From positions 5,470,284-5,534,283 of the forward strand of contig JAJEKV010000019.1 in the NCBI GenBank assembly GCA_021234155.1: DNA of 64,000 bases. The letters run 5' to 3'. Position 1 is the first letter of the stretch, and each line of letters starts with the position of its first letter. Positions 10,132 to 20,296 of this stretch are shown one piece after another. Below the pieces are notes generated by a model that was not told where the DNA came from, did not search any database, and worked only from the letters and a program-made list of their open reading frames with translations. The DNA is from Isoetes taiwanensis (taxonomy: Eukaryota > Streptophyta > Lycopodiopsida > Isoetales > Isoetaceae). The position numbers and the translations under genes are program-made.

Positions 10132-10408
10132 CAAAGTGTATTCCAGAATACACTTTGAGCTTCTGGCGAAGTGCAAAGTGTATTCTGGAATACACTTTGC
10201 TCACTGCCGAAGTTCAAAGTGTATTCCGGAATACACATTGCTCTTCGGCCGAAGGGCAAAGTGTATTCCGGAATACACATTGCTCTTCTCCTAAGTAGCA
10301 AAGTGTATTCCGGAATACACTTTGCGCTTCGGCCGAAGGGAAAAGTGTATTCCGGAATACACTTTGCCCTTCGGCAGAACAGCAATGTGTATTCCGGAAT
10401 ACACTTTG
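10132..10408. repeat. Palindrome array 1: seven units at 41-42 bp period
   Basis: Seven copies of a 26-bp near-perfect palindrome with core GTGTATTCCGGAATACAC start at 10132, 10174, 10215, 10257, 10299, 10341 and 10383. The roughly 16-bp spacers partly conserve a second palindrome, CTTCGGCCGAAG, clearest in the third and fifth spacers. The array lies wholly inside intron 1 (10067-10658) of the ParB-methyltransferase gene. A period of 42 bp is four turns of B-DNA, which puts every unit on the same helical face, as in protein-loaded iteron or centromere-like arrays. What binds is unknown. Confidence 0.93.
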
Positions 10409-10786
10409 CTTATCTTCTTGGAAACACTAGTTTTTTTGCACTTGAACACCACTTTTTAGCTGTAACAGACCAATTTTTAGTTCGAACACACCACATTTTT
10501 ACCCATTAAGGGCATGAAAAATTGTGTTAAAAAGACAATATTTGTGTTTTTTTTGTTGTCTTTTGCTAGCCTTTAGGGCACATGATTAGTAAATCCTATT
10601 CTGGAATATAGCTTTCGTCTCATTTTCTGTCTTAACATTGTTGTCTTAAATGTTTCAGTAACAGGGAAGAAGGCAGCAAAAAGGCAACAAAAAAGACTTT
10701 GAAGATTAAGCGTCCACACCCTCAAAAGCGCACCGCTGACACGGACGCGCCTACTATTTATGAAAACTTTCAAACGCAGTGGTTCA

Positions 10787-11428
10787 TGTTGGATTAATCA
10801 AGAAAAACAATTCCTTTGCAAGGATGTAAATTCAACACAATGATTTCCTTGTACTTCCAGTCTAGCAATATTAAATCAATAAAACATCTTCAAGTACAAA
10901 AGCATCTAGTATCAAGGAAGCCAAGTTATGGTCATTCATTCCTTGATATGCTAAAAATCATTTCATCACTTCTAATCAATGAGTACTTCCTAAGCTCAAA
11001 GTATAGATAATACTAGTTTTAAGCATTAAGAGCTCGAATTCATCGAACCCGGCACCCCTCGACCAATTGATCTGATCAATACTTGATCCTCACCCATTAT
11101 TCATCTTCTCATCGTTCCTATATATCTCTTGCACGACGGTTACGGCTAGATCCAAGTGACTCAGAATAGAAACCTCATCTACATCTTATATCCCACAGGC
11201 CAACAAACGGAATATAGCGTTTCCATCAAGCACATAAAGCACATAAAGCACTTATATACATAAATTTGCTTGCATCTCTAACTGTTCAATACGAATCTTC
11301 AACCTGTAAGGCCAGTACAACCTACTGCCACTGCTTCTCATAGGTTGTTCTTGTAGCTACAATATATTCACTGCCACTGCTTCTCATGAATATAGGATGC
11401 ATATAATATAACCTGATACACACTAACA
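10787..11428 (-). repeat. Copia LTR (3' LTR in element orientation)
   Basis: 642 bp from TGTTGGATTA to ACACTAACA, almost identical to 22709-23348. Differences include a shifted AAAGCAC block near 11235. Confidence 0.95.
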
Positions 11429-11438
11429 TCCTCCTTCA
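11429..11438 (-). promoter_or_regulatory. Copia polypurine tract
   Basis: The minus strand reads GAAGGAGGA immediately inside the 3' LTR, the expected place and composition for the plus-strand DNA primer. Confidence 0.7.
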
Positions 11439-13684
11439 TGTTATGTTTATATGCATCATTTTCTCCTTCAAATAGTTAAATCTTTTCTCTGCCAGAGACT
11501 TGGTAAGAATGTCTGCTAATTGTTCTTCTGTATTTACATATTCCATGGTTACCAAATTCTTCTTGACCACATCTCTAATAAAATGCATTTCCAGTTCTAT
11601 ATGTTTACTCCTTTCATGTAGAACTGGGTTTTTGGACAGGGGTAAAAGCATGTTAGGGTGTCCCTTAAAAAGTATTATTTAGTGACCAAAAAGGTACCTA
11701 AAAAGGTAGCCAGGACTGGGTACTGGGTACCTGTATAATATCTCAATATAAGGTATGTTTTAGAACTTTGTTATATATATATTGGTCTCCGATAGCATTA
11801 TCTTTATCTTAACTTTGAATATTACCATGTCCTTGACTTTTTTTTTGGATTTTTGTATTAGTTTTAATGAAAAGAAAAATGAGAAAGTACCCAGTTCTGA
11901 AGTACCTAGTGTATGTACTTCTGCAGGTTCCAAAAGTGGTACACCCTAACATGCTTTTACCCACAGTGCTATGCAGCTTGTACTGTCACACCAAATTTTT
12001 GTGGCCAATGGTTGCTTAAAACCTATCTCCATAATTAGTCTTCTCTCCCAAATAATTTCCTTTGAGCATAAAGTGGCAGCAGCATATTCTGCCTCTGCAC
12101 TAGACATGGCTATGGCATTTTGTTTTTTGCATTTCCAGGCTATAGGTGCTTCTCCTAACATAACTAAATATCCTGAAGTTGACTTTCTTGTATCTACATC
12201 TCCACCCCAATCAGCATCACAAAACCCTTCCAATGTTAGGTTCCCTGTTGTATATCTGATTCCTTCTTCAACTGTTCCCTTTAAGTATCTCGGGACTCTT
12301 TTGCAAAGAAAGTCAATGCTCCTTGCCGTGGTCGGTGTTATACCTACTCAAGATATTAACACTATGTGCAATGTCGTCTTGTGCAATTAGCTACATAAGC
12401 TAAACATCCAACCAAGGATCTATAGGGCAATCGCTAGCATCTCCTTTCTTTCAACCTCATTCTCAGGACACATACTTTCGATAGCTTATGACCAGGTACA
12501 AAAGCAGAGTATTGCAGATTTTACAGTCTTGCATGTTAAATTTTTTAACATTCCAAGTATTTGTTTCTTTTTTTGAGTAAGAGTTATCATACCTTCTCGC
12601 CGATTTACGCTCATTTCAACTCCAAGAAAATTCTTCAATTCCCCAAGTCAGTCATCTCAAATCTTTGCTTTAGCAGCTCTTTGCACATATTTAAGCATCT
12701 TGTTCCCTTTGCTACCATTATATTATCATCAACATATAATGCTATTATACACCACTCTTCTTCATATTGGAATTTATATAAATTCCCATCATTATCCAAT
12801 TTTATAAATTCATGCTCTCTTAGGTATCCATCCATACACTTATACCATTCTCGAGGAGATTGTTTTAGCCCATATACTGCTCTATTGAGCTTCCACACCT
12901 TGTCCATTCCTTGTTCAAATCCTGGGGCCTGCTTCATGAAAATCTCTTCTTCTAATATGGCATTTAGAAATGCAGTTTTCACATCCATATGATGCACTTC
13001 TAAATTTTCTGCATTTGCTATTGCTAAGAGCATTCTAATGCTATTCATTTTAACCAAAGGAGAAAAGGTTTCATCAAAGTCCTGACCTTTTTTCTGTGAA
13101 AACCCTTGGGCAACCAATCTGGCCTTGTATCTAGGTGTCTTTCCATCTATACCTGTTTTTATCCTAAACAGCCATTTGTTACCAACAATATTTTTCCCAT
13201 CAGGTCTGTCCACAAGTTCATAGGTGTTGGTGTTATGAAATGACTTCATCTCCTCATTCATAGCATTTAGCCATTTATCCCTCTCTACTGAATCAAGCAC
13301 ATCTTCATATGTTTTTGGAATGTCTGGATCTAGATGTGCTAATATTTCAAACACATTATTCACTTCTCCTTCCACATTCTGAAATCTCTTACTCTTACCT
13401 CGAGTTGTACGACCATGAATTGAGGGATCAATTCTTATATTTGCTTGTTGTAGTTTCTCTACTTCAGTAATTCTTTTCTTTCTTTGAGGTAGGTCTGCAT
13501 CATTTGATGTCTCAGGTTCTTCATTTATGATCTCTTGGTTTGGTATTTGCACATCTTCAGAATCTCCCACCTCTTCATTAACCTTTTCATCATTCCCTGC
13601 ATTATTGACTCTATGATCATCTGCAATATCATCATCATCAATCAGCTTAATAGTAGGCACAGATTTTCCAGTATTATCATCATT
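11436..13684 (-). pseudogene. Copia reverse transcriptase and RNase H (3' part of pol)
   Basis: Reading 13684 to 11436 on the minus strand, a linker (DDDDIADDHRV) is followed by the Copia RT start (WLNAMNEEMKSF, NIVGNKWLFRIK), the MDVKTAFLNA block and the catalytic string ALYVDDNIMVA. Then come RNase H blocks CDADWGGDVDTRKSTSGY and SSAEAEYAAA, and the C-terminus VLHERSKHIELEMHFIRDV. Frame breaks lie between 12234 and 12634. A 323-bp MITE (11640-11962) separates IAL from SKNPVLH, and the LINE at 13700 cuts the 5' side. It is the polymerase part of a gag-pol polyprotein and no longer makes an intact product. Confidence 0.9.
11640..11962. mobile_element. 323-bp MITE with 22-bp terminal inverted repeats
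   Basis: The ends are perfect inverted repeats of at least 22 bp beginning GGGTAAAAGCATGTTAGGGT. The 4-bp ACAG is duplicated at 11636-11639 and 11963-11966. Removing it restores the conserved RNase H string IALSKNPVLH of the host Copia element. It encodes nothing. The superfamily is unassigned. Confidence 0.85.
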
Positions 13685-13777
13685 GATTATGCTTTCAGCG
13701 ATATCGGTGATCCTTGGAAAAATGAACGTTGGCGCTCCTTCTGTCCGCCTTGGGAAGCTTGGGAAGCCTGAGCCTCG

Positions 13778-14167
13778 ATGGATGAGTCCTTGTTAGAGGA
13801 TGTTCTCCAGAGTCTCGGGCTCCCTCACATTCCTGTGGGCCATGATGTGACAGTCAGGGATATCAGATCTCTTCTTAGTTTAGCGTACAATAATCAATCT
13901 AGAGTAGGATTCAGCAGTACGTCAGTGGGCAGTCACTTTCTCAGTATTGTGTGCTTTGATAGATTAGGTTCCCTTAGAATTTCGGCTCATAATACCGGAT
14001 ATCTGGCTCTTGGAAACCGATTCCCCAGGAATCTCTTTCGTCTCAGTGTCCCCATAGAATTTGGCGCCGAACCCCTAGTACGGTGGGTTCTGTTCTTCGA
14101 TTTGCAGCCAGCAGAAAGCTTTGAGGATTTAGAAATTTTGGTTTGGAGGTTTCAAGTCGCTAACTAG
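13778..14167 (+). CDS. LINE leading ORF (129 aa, unknown function)
   Basis: An intact ATG-to-stop frame lies in the 5' leader of the LINE. It ends 7 bases before the ORF1 ATG. The sequence (MDESLLEDVLQSLGLPHIPV at the start) matches no family I recognise, and there is no Cys cluster or membrane segment. Close packing with ORF1 suggests translational coupling, or a leader peptide that limits ORF1 translation. Confidence 0.5.
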   Translation: MDESLLEDVLQSLGLPHIPVGHDVTVRDIRSLLSLAYNNQSRVGFSSTSVGSHFLSIVCFDRLGSLRISAHNTGYLALGNRFPRNLFRLSVPIEFGAEPLVRWVLFFDLQPAESFEDLEILVWRFQVAN

Positions 14168-14174
14168 CAGAAGA

Positions 14175-16100
14175 ATGGCAAGAAAGAGTGGTTACGTTAG
14201 GCCGAAGCAGGGAACTGAGGAGGCAAGATTAGAGGACGAGGAATGGACGCAAATTTTTTGGTTAGAGAACAAAAAAGATGAAGCCTGGAAAACCCTCAGA
14301 GAATTTTACATAGCCTTTAATATAATTAAGGATCAACAGAAGGCTGCCGTTGTTTGCATGGGTGTGCAAGATGATGGTCGGGTAGTGGCGGGACAGAAGA
14401 GATATGATGAAATGGAGAAGGATTACGTTGAGGGTAGAGCGAGCGACAGAGATTGGGTGTGGAACATGCTGGAAATTGCTCAAGCCATGGACCACTCTCT
14501 GTATAAGCTTATCACAGTTAAGCAAGGGCACACAAAGGAGGACTGTTGCAGTTTGAAGAACAATATTTTCAGGAATTCTATGGATGAAATGCTCAACAAG
14601 GCGAAGATGCTAGCAGTTAAACTTGACGGCCTGAACTGGATATCCAAAGCAAGCGTGAAACTTATTAAACGGTGGGAGGATGCGGAGGATCATGTAATAG
14701 AATGGCATAGGCGTTTGTTCAAAGCATCTCTCTCAAACAACACTTCTTTCTTGGAACAAATTTCCTCTTCACTCGAGACCTACCAACTCAACCTTAAAAA
14801 AAAGGGTCTCAAAGAGTGCTGCATCAGAGACTCCAATGGTTTCTTCAACCCTGCAGAAGTTGAGATGTGCGACTGCCAAAATTGCAAGACCGTCAAGGAA
14901 AACAACCTTCATAGCACGAGTACCAAGGTGGGGGACATCAAAATTCGAAACAGAATTCCGGTGATGGGAAAAAGCGATTCAGCAAAAGGTCTGGTAACCC
15001 ATGCTTCTTATAAAAATGCTCTTTTAAAAAATGATTCTTTAGATTATTCTAAGGAAATGAACAGAAATACAGGTCGGGGAAAAGAACCGGATAATAACTT
15101 TATAGACCTTTATGCCATCTCTGATCACTCTGCTTATGATATTTTTTCAAAGAAAGCTGTTCTGATTCACTTCCCCAGGAAGTGTCTGACTATCAGTGAA
15201 GTCAAGATGTGGTTCACTAAAGTCCAAAATATCCCTATCATGTCTATTCTCAGGTTGGACAACAAAACTATCCAAATAGTCTGCAGAGATGAGATTTGTG
15301 TTAGTCAAATCCTTAAAAGAAAGATTGATCACATCAATTATCAGCCTTTCTACATTATGAGGTGGAGCCCCAAGTTTATTCCTAACAAGACTGATAACAT
15401 CTCTATTACCACTTGGGTCTCTTTCCCCAATCTTCCCCCTGTTTTCTGGACTAGGACTCACCTCAAGGCTATTTCAGAGGAATTAGGTGATACTATTGAT
15501 ATTATCATCCCTCAGACGAACTACCCTTCCATATGTATCTCTAAAGCTATGAATTCTGAATGGAAAAGGGAGATCAAGGTGAGGACTGGCCCTGACGACT
15601 TCTTGGGTCTTATGGTCAACTATTCTAAAGTGCCGGTCCTACCTCTGGGGGAAGACAAAGGTAAGAATATCCCTCAAAAGGAGCAAAGTAAACAAATTTG
15701 GGTTCCTAAGACCCAGGAAAAAGGGGAATCCAGTGCTACAAAGGAAATGGAAAAAAATCAGAAAGCTCTGATCCCTATTACAAACATTGACCATATCAGT
15801 ATGGATAGAAATATGGATAAGAGCCCTTTTTTATCCCTAAATAAGGTGAATTTCTCTGTTACTTTTAACACAAGAAGGTTTATTTTAGTGTTTCCAGAGA
15901 CCATACCTAAGAGCTACATGGAGGAAGGAATCTGGAATTCAAACCATATTGCTGATGAGATCACAAAGGACAATGAGCAGGAATGGCAAATTGTTACAAG
16001 GAAAAAAGGTAGGGGTAAGAAGAAAATCTATTCGGGGCCTACCAGAACCAGTCCAAGAAAGATCCAGGCTGGCAGGGCAGCAGGTAGGAGTATTTACTAA
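14175..16100 (+). CDS. LINE ORF1 protein (641 aa, DUF4283-like)
   Basis: An intact frame. The N-terminal half is helical and charged with a Cys group CDCQNC near residue 236. The middle, from about residue 320 (AVLIHFPRKCLTISEVKMWF to KFIPNKTDNISITTWVSFPN), has the pattern of the DUF4283 domain seen in ORF1 of plant L1-type LINEs, usually followed by a zinc knuckle, which I do not see. The C-terminus is basic (KKGRGKKKIYSG). It would package LINE RNA. Its stop TAA overlaps the ORF2 ATG as TAATG (16098-16102), so ORF2 may be translated by stop-restart. Confidence 0.85.
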   Translation: MARKSGYVRPKQGTEEARLEDEEWTQIFWLENKKDEAWKTLREFYIAFNIIKDQQKAAVVCMGVQDDGRVVAGQKRYDEMEKDYVEGRASDRDWVWNMLEIAQAMDHSLYKLITVKQGHTKEDCCSLKNNIFRNSMDEMLNKAKMLAVKLDGLNWISKASVKLIKRWEDAEDHVIEWHRRLFKASLSNNTSFLEQISSSLETYQLNLKKKGLKECCIRDSNGFFNPAEVEMCDCQNCKTVKENNLHSTSTKVGDIKIRNRIPVMGKSDSAKGLVTHASYKNALLKNDSLDYSKEMNRNTGRGKEPDNNFIDLYAISDHSAYDIFSKKAVLIHFPRKCLTISEVKMWFTKVQNIPIMSILRLDNKTIQIVCRDEICVSQILKRKIDHINYQPFYIMRWSPKFIPNKTDNISITTWVSFPNLPPVFWTRTHLKAISEELGDTIDIIIPQTNYPSICISKAMNSEWKREIKVRTGPDDFLGLMVNYSKVPVLPLGEDKGKNIPQKEQSKQIWVPKTQEKGESSATKEMEKNQKALIPITNIDHISMDRNMDKSPFLSLNKVNFSVTFNTRRFILVFPETIPKSYMEEGIWNSNHIADEITKDNEQEWQIVTRKKGRGKKKIYSGPTRTSPRKIQAGRAAGRSIY

Positions 16101-19100
16101 TGGATAGATCTATAAGTTGCATTACCTGGAATCTCCAGGGAATTAATAGCAGCATCAAGAGGGAAAGGTTAAAGGTATGTATTTTGTCCCTCAACCCTGA
16201 TATTCTTTTTCTTCAGGGGCATAAGATCCATGATTCTCAGCATGACTCTATTATTAGAAAAACTCTTCCTATTGGCTATAGTTTATGGTCCATTCCAGCC
16301 CATGAATCCTCTCTTTGGCATTGCTATTATCCGAGAGATAGTCTTAATCTAATTGACCCTTATATGGTTAGTGATACGGATGGCGGTGGCGATTCCGAGT
16401 CAGAAAATGAGTAATGTAAAGTTAGCTTTTGTTAACATTTATGCCTATAACAATCCTGGTGATAGGATTAGGGTTTGGACCAAAGTCAAAATCAGCCTGG
16501 ATAATATTGATTATGATGAATGCATCATGGGAGGTGATATGAACATGGTTACCAGTGAATATATGAGAAACAAAAATTTCAAGCCTATGTTACCCTGTGA
16601 AAAAACATCCGGGACAACCTCTTGCACTCCCATCATCTTATCTTTGGCGAACTAAACCTAATGATTTTAGCCGGATGGATAAAAGGTTGATCCTATCTCG
16701 GTGCTTGCATGATAGATTCTACATCTCTGAGAATCTCTGGAACAATAGTAACAGAGTGGAGAACATGAAAGGTTATACCCTGTCGGATCATTTCCCTCAG
16801 AAAATTATCATCTCGGCTCAGGACCAAAGCAGGAAAAGAAAAACTTACTTTAAGTTAAACACAACTCTTCTTGATCATACTGACTTCATGAGTAAGCTCC
16901 AGGAGCTGTTAGACAGGTACCCTAAACCCTTGGGCAGCTCTGGCTGGATGGATTGGTGGGTAAGGGTCTCCAAGGCTATTAAAAATTGGTTAAAGGAATG
17001 GGGGAAGGAAATTCATTATCAAAAGATGGCCAATCTTAAAAATCTTAGGGATCTTCTTCCTCATGCCTCAGGGGATCAGCAGGAGCAAATTAGGAAGGAA
17101 ATTGAGAAGGAGGAGATCAGAATCGCCAGAGGATGGAGGCTCAAAGCTAAAATTAGGGAAATTAAGGAGGATGAGAGGTGTAACTCCAAATTTTTTTTCA
17201 TTAAAGCTAAGGGAAGGGCAAAGAAGAACCATATCTATGAGATTATGGCTGGAGATGATCTCATCTCTAATGAAGAGGATATCAAGAAGGCTGCTGCTGG
17301 TCATTTCACTAATGTTATGGGTACCAATCATGATTGTCATCCTGGCACCATTCTGAACTTTATTAACCTCCAAGCAAAGGTCACTAATGAGCATAATAGG
17401 GAGCTGGAGAAGGGCTTTAGTAACCTTGAGTTGTATCATACTGTCAAAGAAATGGAGAATGGAAAGACTCCTGGACCAGATGGTCTTCCGGCTGAGTTCT
17501 TCAAGAAAGCATGGCCTATTCTGGGAGACAGTATCACAAATTTAGCTAATGAGTTCAAGAAGCAGAAGTGTCTTGATGCTAGAATTAACACTAGCCTCAT
17601 TGCCCTTATTCCCAAGAATGATATGCCGAGCAGCTTTTCAGACTACAGACCTATTTCTCTCTCTAATGTGATCTATAAGATCATCTCAGGTTCTATTGCT
17701 GCTAGACTCAAGCCGGTCCTTGAGGATATTATTAGCTCCTCCCCGTCAGCCTATTTAAAGAACAGGTACATTTTAGATAACGTGATAACTGCTATTCTTG
17801 GTCTAAATTGGGCCAAGGATTCTGGGCAAGAAATTGCCCTTATTAAGCTTGACATTACAAAGGCTTTTGATATGGTGAGTTGGAGTTTTCTGCTGCACTG
17901 CTGCAATGCTTTAGGATTCTCTGAAGAGGTAATCAATATCTTTTATGCAATCTTGAATAATTCTCGGTCCTCTGTTCTTATCAATGGTGAATGCAGTCCC
18001 TTCTTCCCCCTTAAAAGGGGGGTGAAGCAGGGCTGTCCCCTAGCCCCTTTCTTATTTCTTATTGTTATGGAAGCTTTGCATAGCAGACTTGAGGAGGCTA
18101 AGAGTACTAATGCGATCCAAGGACTATCTTTACCTGACAACAATATTACAGATCAAATTCTAAACGGACACTTTGCAGACGACACTTTTCTCATGGTCTC
18201 TATGGATGAAAGGTCGATTCTAAATACTCAAACTATACTGGATGAATTTGGAGCTGCCTCGGGATGCAGGATCAACCGAACCAAGTCAAGGGTGATGGCA
18301 AGAAATCAGGTAAAGGGAGAGCAAACAGCTGCCCTCCTGGACTGTAAGTATGATCCCCCCACTCTCAAGTCGAAGATTCTTGGTATTCCCTTTGCCATTA
18401 GGAGCAGCCCCTCTGATATCTGGGAGGGTATAATTGATAAGTTTCAAAGGAAAGTTGATAGCCTGAACTCTAAATATCTCTCTAAAAATGGTAGGGCTAT
18501 CATAGCTAATTTTGTTATCTCTGCCTCTCATGTTTACCAATCTTCTGTTATCCTTGCTCCCAAGAAAGTCTCGTCTAAGCTTCAGAGTATAATTGGTAGG
18601 TTTATCTCTTCAGGTCAAAACAGAAAATGTTGGACACCTGTGTCCATGGCAGAGTGTTGCAAGAAAAAGAAAGATGGGGGTCTAGGAGTCATTAACATAG
18701 AGAAGCAGGGGATAGCTCTTATGGCCAAGTATTTCTATAAAGCTGCCTACAGCCTTATCAGACACCCCATCTTGATTATCATCCAACACTATATTAATAA
18801 GTGCCACCCCTTTGGCTGGAGACAGATGAAAATGCATCTTCCTTACTCCATTCATTTTCCTTTTACTGTCCCTAACTCTACTCCTGGTATTTTAAAGAAA
18901 TGGATTAAAGCATGGAGTCAAGTTAGGAGTATGTACACTTGGAAGGAAGGTTTATCGATGGATCAGACCATCTTCTGGAATCCGGCCTTGATCACGAATA
19001 ATGGGAACCTTTGCTTAGCATGTCATTTTCCTGATCAGGTTAAGAAATGGAGTCTTAAAGGGATCATTTATGTGCACAATATGTTCAATGACCAGGGGCT

Positions 19101-19752
19101 GACTCCATTTGAAGACTCTCCTTTAGCTAATGAAGGATAGGACTGTAAGCTTTTGTACAATAACATTTGTACCACTTTGACTTATGGTGCTTGGTCCATT
19201 GATGGAATTAATTGGAATCATAATGGGTTGCTGAATTTTACAGTCAGGAAGGCTTATAAGTATCTCATGAGGGATCAAGAAATAACCATTCATAGGAAAT
19301 GGCTGACAGACCAAGACAGATGTATCAGGAATCTTACTTTCATGTGGTCCAGCCCTATCTATCCTAAAATCAAGTCTTTCATGTGGCAACTCTGGCATAG
19401 GGCACTGGCCACAAACAAAAAGAGACACAGACTTCATATGGCAGACTCGGATATTTGCATCAGATGTATGGCCAATTGTGAAGATGAGGACCATTTATTC
19501 AGAACATGCATTTGGGCAGAATGGATTCTGGATTTAGCTTCGACTTATTTGGGATATGATCTTCTCTCTCTTAGCTCCCTGGATTTTTTTCTCCCAGCCA
19601 ATCCAACAGATTGGAGAGTCTACATCCTTCTGTGGAGGATCTGGAAAGGGAGAAATGAATTTGTCTTCAACTATGAAATTATTAACCCGGAGGGAATAAT
19701 AAGGCAGATCAAATATGATGTTGACTGGATTATTGAAAGTCTATCAAACTAA
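16100..19752 (+). pseudogene. LINE ORF2: endonuclease, reverse transcriptase, zinc finger
   Basis: It starts at the TAATG junction with the endonuclease string CITWNLQGINSSIKR. Frame breaks near 16380 and 16610 disrupt the endonuclease, where GGDMNMV survives. From 16597 a long frame gives the RT with NGKTPGPDGLPAEFFKKAWP, PISLSNVIYK, DITKAFDMVSW, GVKQGCPLAPFLF and the catalytic FADD box in place of the more usual YADD. An in-frame TAG at 19138-19140 precedes a zinc-finger/RNase-H-like tail (CIRCMANCEDEDHLFRTC). It copies LINE RNA at a nicked target. This copy cannot make a complete protein without readthrough and two frame changes. Confidence 0.9.
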
Positions 19753-20075
19753 TGGGCTTTTTATATGCAGGATTAATGTTCGTGCTGATGAGGAGAATTA
19801 AGTGGAAGATAATAAATCTGGAGGCAAATAGGAAGTGGACCAGGCTCTTTGGCTCACCCAGTACACTTGATCATGAAGAACCATGTTTGTGCGACTGCTG
19901 CTGTGATCAAAATTACAATATCAGACGGGAGTTGATCTGCGAAGCCAAGGATGCAAAGGGGAGATACAATGTAGCGAAAGCAGGGTACTGTCTGTGTATG
20001 TTCTGTACCCTCAGCACAGAGGTCAGGGGAAAAGGAAGGAAAGTTACTAATCTAAACCTGAGATCGAGCTTCTAA
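19752..20075 (+). CDS. LINE downstream ORF3 (107 aa, Cys-rich)
   Basis: The ATG overlaps the ORF2 stop as TAATG (19750-19754), the same arrangement as at the ORF1/ORF2 border. The protein has a cluster CLCDCCCDQN followed by CEAKDAKGRYNVAKAGYCLC, suggesting a small metal-binding fold. An extra ORF after ORF2 is not usual in plant L1 elements as I know them. It could be captured host sequence. The function is unknown. Confidence 0.5.
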   Translation: MGFLYAGLMFVLMRRIKWKIINLEANRKWTRLFGSPSTLDHEEPCLCDCCCDQNYNIRRELICEAKDAKGRYNVAKAGYCLCMFCTLSTEVRGKGRKVTNLNLRSSF

Positions 20076-20296
20076 ACAGAGAACCCTTATCGGATGCATA
20101 AAAATATCTTACTCAGTAACTATTTATAGACTTATAGCTTTCTATATTCCTCAAATAGTTCTTGACTTTTAATAGATAGGAGGGATTCTTGCCCTCCTCT
20201 CTTTTTTCGGGTTAAACTTCCCTGTAAAAAGTTTTTTCTATGTACTTTTTTTACTTATACTTTAATATACATATACCGACTTCAATTAAAAAAAAA

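Larger units (their letters stand above)
13700..20296 (+). mobile_element. Full-length plant L1-type LINE (6.6 kb) inside Copia pol
   Basis: It is flanked by a perfect 15-bp duplication, GATTATGCTTTCAGC (13685-13699 and 20297-20311), and ends in a short A run (20288-20296). Removing it joins the Copia frame IAESIINDD. It carries a small leading ORF, a DUF4283-type ORF1, an endonuclease/RT/zinc-finger ORF2 and a downstream Cys-rich ORF, all on the plus strand, opposite to the host Copia. It appears full length, since coding begins within 80 bp of the 5' duplication. Confidence 0.93.

Noticed and set aside
10132-10408. CRISPR-like array
   Set aside because: The repeats are full palindromes, spacers are similar to one another, and the array lies in a spliceosomal intron of a plant-type genome with no cas genes.
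10132-10408. Heat-shock elements
   Set aside because: The core contains TTCNNGAA, but heat-shock elements need contiguous 5-bp units. The 42-bp spacing and extended 26-bp symmetry do not fit.
10104-10509. ORFs through palindrome array 1 (also array 2 at 26287-26481)
   Set aside because: The peptides are repeats of the palindrome and lie in introns; frames exist on both strands.
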